NCBI RefSeq assembly: GCF_014635185.1
Contig: NZ_BMCM01000003.1
Location: forward strand, 419,623-483,622
Direction: 5' to 3'
Length of the DNA: 64,000 bases
From: Microbacterium murale
GTDB lineage: Bacteria > Actinomycetota > Actinomycetes > Actinomycetales > Microbacteriaceae
In this document: positions 1 to 6,962 of the stretch, in pieces
How positions within the stretch are numbered: position 1 is the first letter of the stretch
Layout of the letters: each line of letters starts with the position of its first letter
Notes under the pieces: generated by a model
What the model was told of the DNA's origin: nothing
Database searches by the model: none
The model's input: the letters and a program-made list of their open reading frames with translations, nothing else
Made by a program: the position numbers and the translations under genes

Positions 1-313
1 CTCACAGGGCAGCATCCGACGCCTGCTCGGAGATCGCGGACCCGAGGCTCCATTGCGTGCACATCTCACAGCCCTGGCCCGCGCCGGCCGGATCTCCGAC
101 CGCACCGGATTCGTCGGCACCGCCGAAGAGTTCGCCGACCTCATCGAGGAGCTGGGCGAGTGGGGCAACGACGGCGTGCTGCTGTGGGGCGATTTCCACC
201 CGGTGACGCTGCACCGCACGCTCGACGAGCTCGTACCAGTGCTACGGCGGCGCGGAATCCTCCGGCGGGAATATGCCGCCGGAGGACTGCAGGAGAATCT
301 GCGCGCGTTCTGA
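1..313 (+). CDS. LLM-class flavin-dependent monooxygenase, C-terminal part
   Basis: The frame is open from base 2 and ends at 313, so only about the last 103 residues are present; the start lies outside the window. The visible end has the helix reading TAEEFADLIEELGEWGNDGV and the tail HRTLDELVPVLRRRGI. That is how members of the NtaA/SnaA/DszA group of luciferase-like, FMNH2-dependent monooxygenases end: an F/LADxI/LxxxxxxG(A/N)DGF helix, then a P.L..RG element. No substrate can be inferred from the tail. A gene of the same broad family sits at the other end of the window on the opposite strand. The family is likely, the reaction unknown. Confidence 0.7.
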   Translation, partial: SQGSIRRLLGDRGPEAPLRAHLTALARAGRISDRTGFVGTAEEFADLIEELGEWGNDGVLLWGDFHPVTLHRTLDELVPVLRRRGILRREYAAGGLQENLRAF

Positions 314-324
314 CGCGCGGCGCG

Positions 325-1317
325 TCACTCGGTGATCGCGATCCGCTTCTTCTCACGCGACGACGAGATCAGGCTCGCCACGGTGGCGACGGCCATCGAC
401 GCGAAGATCACTCCGAGCGACACCCAGTTGTTGATGTCGGGCGCCCACTCGATCGGGTGGCCGCCGTTGATGAACGGCAACTCGTTCTCGTGCATCGCGT
501 GCAGGATGAGCTTGACGCCGATGAAGCCGAGGATGAACGCGACGCCGTAGTGCAGGTACTTGAGCTTCTCGAGCAGATCGCCGAGCAGGAAGTAGAGCTG
601 GCGCAGACCCATCAGCGCGAACAGGTTCGCGGTGAAGACGATGAACGGATCCTGGGTGACGCCGAAGATCGCGGGGATCGAGTCGACGGCGAACATCAGG
701 TCGGTCACGCCGAGCGAGACGAAGACGATCAGCATCGGCGTCCAGATCTTCTTGCCGTTCACGACGGTGCGGATCTTCGACCCGTCGTAGTCGTCGCTGA
801 TGTCGATTCCACGGCGCAGCATCCGGATGATGAAGTTCTCGGTCTGCTGGTCATCCTCATGCTTGTCCGGCATGGCTTGGCGGATGGCGGTGAAGACGAG
901 GAAGGCACCGAACAGGTAGAAGATCGGGCTGAGATGCTCGACCGCTGCGCCCACGATGAGGATGAACACCGCCCGCAGGATCAGCGCGATGATGATTCCC
1001 ACCATCAGCGCCTCCTGCTGATAACGACGAGGCACCGAGAACTGCGTCATGATCAGCACGAACACGAACAGGTTGTCGATGGAGAGGCTGTACTCCATCG
1101 CCCAACCGGTGAGGAAGTCCAGCGAGGTCTTCGCGTCCCCGACGAAGAACAGCACAGCAGCGAAGATCAGCGCGAGCGTCACGTAGAAGGCGACCCATAG
1201 GCTCGATTCCCTCGTGGAGGGGATATGCGGACGCTTCAGGATGAGAAGCAGGTCGGCGATGAGGATGACGGTCAGGACCACAAGGGATGTGATCTCGAAC
1301 CACACAGGGATGTTCAA
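325..1317 (-). CDS. TerC/Alx-family integral membrane protein (first copy)
   Basis: A 330-residue polytopic membrane protein. The TerC signatures are the SIDNLFVF helix near residue 78 and the AVDSIPAIFG helix near 208, each carrying acidic residues inside a membrane segment that are thought to bind a metal ion. Family members such as Alx and MeeF/MeeY-type proteins export Mn2+ or supply metal to secreted proteins. The start is a TTG at 1317, giving MNIPVW. The candidate ribosome site AAAGG lies 12 bases upstream. The gene follows its own yybP-ykoY-type riboswitch, which argues directly for a manganese role. A paralogue of similar length lies immediately upstream with separate control, so this looks like a duplication of gene plus riboswitch. 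Confidence 0.9.
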   Translation of the reverse strand: MNIPVWFEITSLVVLTVILIADLLLILKRPHIPSTRESSLWVAFYVTLALIFAAVLFFVGDAKTSLDFLTGWAMEYSLSIDNLFVFVLIMTQFSVPRRYQQEALMVGIIIALILRAVFILIVGAAVEHLSPIFYLFGAFLVFTAIRQAMPDKHEDDQQTENFIIRMLRRGIDISDDYDGSKIRTVVNGKKIWTPMLIVFVSLGVTDLMFAVDSIPAIFGVTQDPFIVFTANLFALMGLRQLYFLLGDLLEKLKYLHYGVAFILGFIGVKLILHAMHENELPFINGGHPIEWAPDINNWVSLGVIFASMAVATVASLISSSREKKRIAITE

Positions 1318-1318
1318 G

Positions 1319-1336
1319 GGTGCTCAGCACCTTTCG
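1319..1336 (-). promoter_or_regulatory. Probable expression platform of the first TerC riboswitch
   Basis: Just upstream of the TTG start lies a small perfect hairpin (GGTGC-TCA-GCACC on the plus strand, 1319-1331). It is preceded on the minus strand by CGAAAGG (1336-1330), which contains the best ribosome-binding sequence. CGAAAG is also complementary to the 3' strand of riboswitch helix P1 (CTTTCG, 1360-1355). Two exclusive folds are therefore possible: P1 formed with the ribosome site free, or P1 open with the ribosome site paired. This would give translation on metal binding. The complementarity is seen; the mechanism is inferred. Confidence 0.5.
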
Positions 1337-1354
1337 AGAGGGTCGGGAAAAGGC

Positions 1355-1451
1355 CGAAAGTCTCTCCCCCGCAGGATATGCGGCCCGTGTCCGGAGCGAC
1401 GCTGTCGTCGCTCGTGCTGACGAACACGGAGATTCGGGATACTCCCTCTCG
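1355..1451 (-). ncRNA. yybP-ykoY-type manganese riboswitch (upstream of first TerC gene)
   Basis: Read on the minus strand, the leader has the yybP-ykoY elements in order: CGAGAGGGAGTA (5' side of P1 plus the GGGAGUA loop), TTCGTCAGCACGAG, a variable stem, then a GGAGAGACTTTCG segment closing P1. P1 pairs CGAGAG (1451-1446) with CTTTCG (1360-1355). The family (Rfam RF00080) senses Mn2+ and often controls TerC/Alx, MntP or P-type ATPase genes. This copy lies in the 145-base gap between the two terC-like genes, so the downstream gene can be controlled separately. It matches the consensus less closely than the upstream copy. Confidence 0.75.
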
Positions 1452-1462
1452 CGGATTCGATG

Positions 1463-2446
1463 CTAGCGGACGTTCTCCGAAACCGCGGACTTCCTGGTCT
1501 TGAACAGACTCGCCGCCGTCGCCACGGCGATGGTCAGGGCGATGAAGAGCAGCGAGAACCAGATCGGGATCTCGGGTGCCCACAGCATCGGCTCGCCGCC
1601 GTTGATGAAGGGCAGTTCGTTCACGTGCATCGCGTGCAGGACGAGCTTCACGCCGATGAACGCCAGGATGACTGCGAGGCCCTGGGCGAGGTAGACCAGC
1701 CGCTCCAGGAGCCCTCCGACGAGGAAGAACAGCTGACGCAGCCCCATGAGCGCGAACGCGTTGGCAGTGAAGACGATGTACGCCTCCTCGGTCAGACCGT
1801 ATATCGCCGGAATCGAGTCCACCGCGAACACGAGGTCGATGAAGCCGATGGCGATGATCGTCAGCAGCATCGGCGTGACGAATCGACGGCCGTCGATGCG
1901 AACGGTGAGCCGATCGCCGTGGTACTCGTCCGTGATGGGGAGGTGCCGCCGCACGAAGCGCATGAAGCGGCCCTGAGAGGGGTCGTGGTCAGCGGACACG
2001 AACGCCTGACGATAGGCGAGGACGAGAAGGAGGGCACCGAACAGGTAGAACACCCAGGAGAAATTCTCGATCAGAGCGGCTCCGACCGCGATGAAGCCAC
2101 CGCGCAGGATGAGCGCGATGACGATGCCGATCATCAGCACCTTCTGCTGGAACTTCTTCGGCACCGCGAACGCGGTCATCACGATGAGGAACACGAAGAG
2201 GTTGTCGATCGAGAGGGCTTTCTCAGTGAGATAGCCGGCGAAGTACTCGCCTCCGTATGTCCACCCGGAGGTGAAGCCGACGCCTACGCCGAACAGCACG
2301 GCCAGTCCGATGTAGAACGCCGACCAGCGTGCCGATTCCCCGAGTGTCGGCTCGTGGGGTTTGCGCACGTGCGCGAAGAACTCGTAGACGAAGAAGGCGA
2401 TCGTGACGGCGATCGTGATCGCCCAGACAAGCGGCGTTATATTCAA
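1463..2446 (-). CDS. TerC/Alx-family integral membrane protein (second copy)
   Basis: A 327-residue polytopic membrane protein and clear paralogue of the next gene. The signature helices are LSIDNLFVF near residue 79 and AVDSIPAIYG near 205; the C-terminal HVNELPFINGG segment parallels HENELPFINGG in the other copy. The start is TTG at 2446 (MNITPL), with GGAG 7 bases upstream (2457-2454). It is expected to move or handle Mn2+ at the cytoplasmic membrane. Its leader holds the closer-to-consensus yybP-ykoY riboswitch. The pair is transcribed in the same direction, with 145 bases between them. Confidence 0.9.
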   Translation of the reverse strand: MNITPLVWAITIAVTIAFFVYEFFAHVRKPHEPTLGESARWSAFYIGLAVLFGVGVGFTSGWTYGGEYFAGYLTEKALSIDNLFVFLIVMTAFAVPKKFQQKVLMIGIVIALILRGGFIAVGAALIENFSWVFYLFGALLLVLAYRQAFVSADHDPSQGRFMRFVRRHLPITDEYHGDRLTVRIDGRRFVTPMLLTIIAIGFIDLVFAVDSIPAIYGLTEEAYIVFTANAFALMGLRQLFFLVGGLLERLVYLAQGLAVILAFIGVKLVLHAMHVNELPFINGGEPMLWAPEIPIWFSLLFIALTIAVATAASLFKTRKSAVSENVR

Positions 2447-2462
2447 AAGGGTGCTCCAGACG

Positions 2463-2479
2463 TGGCGTGATCAACGCCA
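2463..2479 (-). promoter_or_regulatory. Hairpin competing with riboswitch helix P1
   Basis: A 6-bp stem, TGGCGT/ACGCCA, with a 5-base loop lies directly after the aptamer. Its first arm (2479-2474) shares TGG with the 3' strand of P1 (CCTTGG, 2482-2477), so it cannot form fully while P1 is closed. No U-tract follows, so intrinsic termination is unlikely; translational or Rho-linked control is more plausible. The structure is seen, its role inferred. Confidence 0.45.
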
Positions 2480-2573
2480 AGGTCTTATCCATCCCGTGAA
2501 AGGGACCGAAGGCCCGGAATGCGACATGCATCCGTACTGACGAGCCGACCGTGCCGGATTACTCCCCTTGGAG
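2477..2573 (-). ncRNA. yybP-ykoY manganese riboswitch (upstream of second TerC gene)
   Basis: On the minus strand the sequence carries all the hallmark blocks: CCAAGGGGAGTA opening the aptamer, CGTCAGTACGGATGCAT in the middle, the GGGCCTTCGGTCC stem, and ATGGATAAGACCTTGG closing it. Helix P1 pairs CCAAGG (2571-2566) with CCTTGG (2482-2477). This is very close to the RF00080 consensus (AAGGGGAGUA ... GACAAGACCUU). Such aptamers bind Mn2+ through a conserved adenosine in the loop and switch on metal-efflux genes. It lies about 30 bases ahead of the TTG start of the TerC gene it should control. Confidence 0.9.
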
Positions 2574-2738
2574 ACTCCAGCATACGTCATGTCCGGGGTC
2601 GCCAGGCGCCGACAGCCACCGGCTGCAAGCGCCTCCGCCTGAGCCGTCGCCGGTCGTTCACGCGGAGGAATCGGATGTTTCTGAGACGATGAGGCATCTC
2701 TTGACACTCTTCTGGTGAGAGACACCGAACGGAGCAGG

Positions 2739-3317
2739 ATGTCCGAGCCAGCCGAAGACCACGCACGATCCGAAGACCAGGACCGGGTGTCGCGCGCCGC
2801 GTCCGGCGACGAGGGTGCTTTCCGCTCGCTGTACCGCGCGCATGTTCGCCCGGTCTACTGGATCGCCCACGGAATCCTCGGCTCCGCGGCCGATGCCGAA
2901 GATGTGACGCAGGAGACGTTCGTCGTCGCCTGGCGGAAGCTCCCTGGACTGCAGCTTCACAGCGCGTCGATCCTGCCGTGGCTGGCGACGATCTGCCGCT
3001 TCCAGGCGGCCAATCGCCTTCGCCAGCGACGGCGGGACCAGGCGCATACGACGGATGCTGCGGACGAGACGCTCGCCGATACGGTGAATGTCGAGGACCA
3101 GGTCATCTCCGCGGCACTGGCAGGGCGTATCACCGCTGAGATCGGCTCGCTGAGCGCACTCGATCAGGAGATCTTCCGCCTGTGCGCGACGGAGGGATTC
3201 GCCTATCAGGCCGCGGCGGACGAACTCGGGATCAGCCATGGCGTCGTTCGGAACCGTCTCTCGCGGGTGCGCACGCAGTTGCGAGGCGCTGTCGATGAAG
3301 AAGTGAGAGACGCATGA
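2739..3317 (+). CDS. RNA polymerase sigma-70 family (ECF-type) sigma factor
   Basis: 192 residues from the ATG at 2739, chosen over the GTG at 2715 because GGAG lies 4 bases before it. Region 2 is visible around DAEDVTQETFVVAWR (core binding and -10 recognition). Region 4 is the C-terminal helix-turn-helix AAADELGISHGVVRNRLSR. The size and two-domain layout are those of extracytoplasmic-function sigma factors. The stop overlaps the start of the next gene by 4 bases (ATGA), so it is translationally coupled to a DUF4349 membrane protein. No canonical zinc-binding anti-sigma factor is adjacent; the membrane protein may take that role. The signal and regulon are unknown. Confidence 0.88.
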   Translation: MSEPAEDHARSEDQDRVSRAASGDEGAFRSLYRAHVRPVYWIAHGILGSAADAEDVTQETFVVAWRKLPGLQLHSASILPWLATICRFQAANRLRQRRRDQAHTTDAADETLADTVNVEDQVISAALAGRITAEIGSLSALDQEIFRLCATEGFAYQAAADELGISHGVVRNRLSRVRTQLRGAVDEEVRDA

Positions 3318-4390
3318 ACGATCAGACCACGACCGGATCCACGACCGAGCTGCCAGAGCTGCCAGAGCTTTCGCAGGAGAGCGTCGACCGCATCGAGCAC
3401 GCGGTGTTCGCCGACATCGAGCGGGAGCGTTCTCCTGAGCGGGCTCAGCCCGGAAAGAAGAGCAGACGACGCGGATGGCTCACCGCTGTCGGGATCGCCG
3501 CCGCCTTCGTCGCGGGCGTGCTCATCACGCCGCCGCTTCTCAACACCGTCGGCGTCTCGTCCGCAGACGGAGGGGGAAGCGTCATCGGCGTGTCCGACCG
3601 TTCCGGTGCCGACATGGCGGTACCGGAGAGCATCGACGCATCATCGTCCGCAATCGTCGGCACAGAGGCTGACAGCGCAGACCGCGAGATCATCGCGTCC
3701 GCCCAGGCCACCGTGCGCGTCGACGACATCGCAGGCGCCGTCGACGCGATCTCCGCACTCGCCGAGGCACGTGGGGGGTATGTGGAGAGCACCGATGTCT
3801 CCGCCGAGCCGACGGCGACATCGACGGACGGGAGCCTCCCGGCGCAGCCGACCGGCGATTACGGCTGGATCAGCATCCGCGTGCCGTCCGCCGATCTCAC
3901 GAGCGTCATCGAGGATCTCGGTGACACCGGCGAGGTCGTGTCGTCCTCACTCTCCAAGCAGGACGTGACGTCGACGGCGATCGACCTGCGGGCGAGGGTG
4001 GAGGCGACCCGCGCGTCGGTCACCCGGCTCACGGAGCTCATGTCGCAGTCGGGCAGCGTATCCGAGCTGATCGAGGCCGAGATCGCGCTGACGGATCGGC
4101 AGGCTCAGCTCGAATCCTACGAGCAGCAGCTCGCCGCGCTGGAGGATCAGGTGGCCATGTCGTCACTGCAGGTGCAGCTCGCTCCCGAGGCCTCCGCCAC
4201 GACACCGGAACCGGACGGGTTCGGCGCCGGACTCCTTGCCGGATGGAACGGGCTGATCGTGTCGTTGAACGCGCTCGTGGTCACCATCGGCTTCCTCCTC
4301 CCCTGGCTCGTCATCGCCGGCGGCGTGTTCCTCGTGATCTGGATGATCCGCCGGGCACGACGCAACCGCGCGAACACACAGAAGCCCTGA
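3314..4390 (+). CDS. DUF4349 membrane protein, putative partner of the sigma factor
   Basis: 358 residues. There is a cytoplasmic N-terminus of about 50 residues with short ELPELPEL repeats and an acidic helix (QESVDRIEHAVFADIERE). A basic stretch and membrane helix follow at about 52-76, then an extracytoplasmic DUF4349 domain with a coiled-coil stretch at roughly 240-285 (RQAQLESYEQQLAALEDQ). The C-terminal membrane helix (about 318-345) ends in IRRARR. DUF4349 proteins are widespread and poorly understood. Coupling to a sigma gene and the cytoplasmic tail suggest an anti-sigma or signal-receiving function, but I see no HxxxCxxC zinc motif. The role is inferred from context only. Confidence 0.8.
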   Translation: MNDQTTTGSTTELPELPELSQESVDRIEHAVFADIERERSPERAQPGKKSRRRGWLTAVGIAAAFVAGVLITPPLLNTVGVSSADGGGSVIGVSDRSGADMAVPESIDASSSAIVGTEADSADREIIASAQATVRVDDIAGAVDAISALAEARGGYVESTDVSAEPTATSTDGSLPAQPTGDYGWISIRVPSADLTSVIEDLGDTGEVVSSSLSKQDVTSTAIDLRARVEATRASVTRLTELMSQSGSVSELIEAEIALTDRQAQLESYEQQLAALEDQVAMSSLQVQLAPEASATTPEPDGFGAGLLAGWNGLIVSLNALVVTIGFLLPWLVIAGGVFLVIWMIRRARRNRANTQKP

Positions 4391-4403
4391 TTTTCCGGGG
4401 TAT

Positions 4404-4438
4404 ACAAGAAGTCTTGTGAATATGGTCGAACGACCATA
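4404..4438. promoter_or_regulatory. Two adjacent palindromic operators upstream of the ArsR-like gene
   Basis: Two separate perfect inverted repeats lie back to back: ACAAGA-AG-TCTTGT (4404-4417) and TATGGTCG-AA-CGACCATA (4421-4438). The second ends 11 bases before the ATG of the ArsR-like regulator. The position suits autoregulation of the regulator/exporter pair. Which protein binds each site cannot be decided from sequence; the second is the better candidate for the local regulator. Confidence 0.55.
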
Positions 4439-4449
4439 GCGTTGGCGGC

Positions 4450-5004
4450 ATGGAAGAGATCCAGGCCATCACCGCTGTGCACCATCCCGTACGGCGCCGA
4501 ATCTTCGACTACCTAGGCCTCTACGGCGCGAGCCAGGTGACCACCCTGGCTCGCGCCCTCGACCAGCAGGTCGGCAGCATCAGCCATCATCTGCGGATGC
4601 TCGAGCGAGCAGGCATCGTGGAGCGCGCCGACGCACCGGACTCCGACAAGCGCACGAGCTGGTGGCAGCCCGCGCGCCGCAGTTTCAGCTGGTCCGCAGA
4701 TGATTTCGACGACTCGCCCTCGAACGCGCTGCTGGCGCGCGAGGCCGAGCGGACCAACATCTCCACGCAGCTGCAGCGGCTGAAGTCGTGGCACAGCGGC
4801 AAGCAGCAGCGCCCGGAGCCCGAATGGTCGCGCGCCGCGTTCAGCACAGACACCCTCACCTGGGCGAGCGCAGCGGAACTCACCCAGCTCTCCGACGCCC
4901 TGCGTGACACCATCGACGCCTGGCGCACGGCCATCGACCGGGAGGACGGCGCCGAACGACGCCCGGTCTTCGTCTTCGCGCACGGATTCCCGACGACGCC
5001 ATGA
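4450..5004 (+). CDS. ArsR-like winged-helix transcriptional regulator
   Basis: 184 residues. The N-terminal ~75 residues form a winged helix: VHHPVRRRIFDYLGLYG, then the recognition segment QVGSISHHLRMLERAGIVER, typical of the ArsR/HTH_20 group. The C-terminal half (helical, Arg/Glu-rich) is probably for dimerisation or effector binding; no metal-binding Cys pair is seen, so a metal sensor is unlikely. The stop overlaps the start of the MFS transporter (ATGA at 5001-5004), so the two are one unit and the regulator probably controls the exporter. Two palindromes precede it. Confidence 0.85.
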   Translation: MEEIQAITAVHHPVRRRIFDYLGLYGASQVTTLARALDQQVGSISHHLRMLERAGIVERADAPDSDKRTSWWQPARRSFSWSADDFDDSPSNALLAREAERTNISTQLQRLKSWHSGKQQRPEPEWSRAAFSTDTLTWASAAELTQLSDALRDTIDAWRTAIDREDGAERRPVFVFAHGFPTTP

Positions 5005-6233
5005 GCATCGCCGAGCCCACACTGCTGCGAGAGCCGCCGCGGTTCTCGAGAGACCTCACCGTCCACGCCTGGATCGCCGTCAAGGCGCTGTCGGATGCCG
5101 GGGACGCCATCTGGACGATCGCGCTCGCGTGGACGGCAGTGCAGATCACCTCTCCGGCGATCGCCGGAGTCATCGTCGCCGCGGGCACGATCCCCCGGGC
5201 CGTCGTGCTGCTGTTCGGCGGCGTGCTCGCCGATCGTGCGAACGCCCGCACCGTCATGATCGTGTTCAACGCGCTGCGGGTCGGCCTGCTGGTGTTCGTG
5301 GCGCTCTGGGTGCTGGCATCCCCGCCGTCGGTGCTCCTGCTGCTGCTCGCGGCGATCTCCTTCGGCGTGTGCGATGCGTTCTACGAGCCATCGGCCGCGA
5401 CGATCGGCCGGCAGCTCGTGCGCACCTCCGACCTGCCGTCGTACAGCGCAGTCATGCAGACCGCGACGAGGCTGGGCACCATGGGCGGCGCCGCGATCGG
5501 CGGATTCCTCGTCGCATACGCCGGCCTCGGCGGAAGTGCGTCGCTCAACGCACTGACCTTCACCCTGGTGATCGCCTTCATAGCGATCTTCCTGCGTCCG
5601 CGGTTCGCGCTGGCCCGCGCGGCACGAGAGTCAGCACTGCGCGGCATCCAACACGGGTTCGCGCACCTTCGCGATGCCCCCACCACGCGCACGCTGGTCA
5701 TCGCGCTGTCTGGACTGAATCTCGCCGTCGGCCCTGCGACCGGAATCGGAATCGCCCTGCGGGCCCACGACGAGGGCTGGGGCGCGCAGGCGGTTGGGCT
5801 GTTCGAGGCGCTGATCGGCCTCGGTGCGGCCCTCGGCGCCATCTCCGTCGCCAAGTGGCGTCCGACTCACGAGGCGCGCGGCGGATTCTGGGCGCTCGTC
5901 GTGCAGGGCGCGGGAATCATCCTGATCGGCGTCGGCCCGGCGTGGACCGCGGCGATCGGATGCTTCGTGATCGGGGTGACTGCAGGATTCGCGTCGGTCC
6001 TGCTCGGCGCGACATTCGCCGCCACGATCGATACGGCATATCTCGGCCGCATGAGCTCGATCACCCGGCTGGGCGACGACGTGCTGATGCCATTGGCGAT
6101 GGCGGCGTTCGGCGCGCTGGCATCCGTTACCGCGACCTGGGTGCCGTTCGTGACCTTCGGAGGCGCGCTCATGCTGATGATGGTGTTCCCTTTGCGCAAC
6201 AGGCAGTTGCGGGACATGTCGCTGCGATCCTGA
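5001..6233 (+). CDS. MFS transporter coupled to the ArsR-like regulator
   Basis: 410 residues with about 12 predicted membrane helices. The motif-A-like loop GGVLADRANARTV sits after helix 2, and the duplicated two-halves layout is that of the major facilitator superfamily. It resembles the enterobactin-exporter-like or macrolide-efflux-like (MefA-type) MFS group by general look, but no substrate can be assigned. It starts inside the stop of the regulator gene. Expected role: proton-driven export across the cytoplasmic membrane, induced when the ArsR-like repressor releases its operator. Confidence 0.85.
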   Translation: MSIAEPTLLREPPRFSRDLTVHAWIAVKALSDAGDAIWTIALAWTAVQITSPAIAGVIVAAGTIPRAVVLLFGGVLADRANARTVMIVFNALRVGLLVFVALWVLASPPSVLLLLLAAISFGVCDAFYEPSAATIGRQLVRTSDLPSYSAVMQTATRLGTMGGAAIGGFLVAYAGLGGSASLNALTFTLVIAFIAIFLRPRFALARAARESALRGIQHGFAHLRDAPTTRTLVIALSGLNLAVGPATGIGIALRAHDEGWGAQAVGLFEALIGLGAALGAISVAKWRPTHEARGGFWALVVQGAGIILIGVGPAWTAAIGCFVIGVTAGFASVLLGATFAATIDTAYLGRMSSITRLGDDVLMPLAMAAFGALASVTATWVPFVTFGGALMLMMVFPLRNRQLRDMSLRS

Positions 6234-6261
6234 GCAGCAGGCGAAGGTCTTCTCAACCAGG

Positions 6262-6843
6262 TCAGAGGTTGACGAACAGCCCATCCAGCAGCACGTCCGT
6301 CATCCGCGTCGCCGAGTCTCCTGTGCCGCCGGCATCCTCCTGCGCGAGCCGACTGAGGGCGTGGATGAGGTCGCCGGCGCTGACGTCGGCTCGGATGCTG
6401 CCTTCCCGGGCGCCGGCATCCAAGATGCTCTGCACCTTCGGTGCGAGCGTGCCGAAGAAATATGCGGGCAGAGGCTGATACGCGGGATCACCGGAGTGCA
6501 GTGCGCTGGCGAAGCCACGCTTGGTCGCGACGAACCTCGCGAATCGCTCCGTCCAGAGCCGCAGTGCCTCCGGAGGCGGGCACTGCGCAGCGAGACGGTC
6601 CGCTTCAGCCGCAGTCGCATCGACCTCTCGACGGAACACGGCGATGATCAGATCGGAGCGCAGCGGGTAGTTGCGGTAGATCGTGCCGACGCCGACGCCT
6701 GCGCGCGCAGCGATGTCGCGCATCGGCGCATCCACCCCTGATTCGGCGAATGCCGCTTTTGCGGCCTCGAGCACCGACTCGGTGTTGCGCACAGCATCCG
6801 CCCGCTTGCGTCTGGGGGCGCCTTCTTTCGCCGGGCTGCTCAT
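6262..6843 (-). CDS. TetR/AcrR-family transcriptional regulator
   Basis: 193 residues. The N-terminal helix-turn-helix reads IAARAGVGVGTIYRNYPLRSDL near residues 45-67, the standard TetR DNA-binding unit; the C-terminal part is the variable ligand-binding domain of the type often seen in SCO-type TetR regulators. It is divergent from the aldo/keto reductase gene, with a perfect palindrome between them lying inside a promoter. It probably represses the reductase gene and itself. The inducer is unknown. Confidence 0.88.
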   Translation of the reverse strand: MSSPAKEGAPRRKRADAVRNTESVLEAAKAAFAESGVDAPMRDIAARAGVGVGTIYRNYPLRSDLIIAVFRREVDATAAEADRLAAQCPPPEALRLWTERFARFVATKRGFASALHSGDPAYQPLPAYFFGTLAPKVQSILDAGAREGSIRADVSAGDLIHALSRLAQEDAGGTGDSATRMTDVLLDGLFVNL

Positions 6844-6859
6844 CTTCTTCTTCCGTCGC

Positions 6860-6940
6860 GTGACAAACGGAACACGGTTCCGTATAGTTGCGGACGAGTG
6901 TTCCGCTTAAGCGAGCATACCGAACTCGGACTCGGAACAC
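6860..6940 (+). promoter_or_regulatory. Promoter of the aldo/keto reductase gene with TetR operator in the spacer
   Basis: A -35-like GTGACA (6860-6865) and a -10 TATAGT (6883-6888) are 17 bases apart. The spacer holds the perfect inverted repeat ACGGAAC-ACG-GTTCCGT (6867-6883). A second, wider pair of the same half-site, GTGTTCCG (6898-6905) and CGGAACAC (6933-6940), flanks the start region. The arrangement fits repression by the divergent TetR protein. Confidence 0.65.
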
Positions 6941-6962
6941 ACCGATCCCCTGAAGGAGAACC

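Noticed and set aside
325-2446. The two TerC genes as a single gene split by frameshift
   Set aside because: Each is full length with both signature helices and its own leader.
2701-2738. TTGACA at 2701 as the -35 of the sigma gene
   Set aside because: No acceptable -10 is found 16-19 bases downstream.
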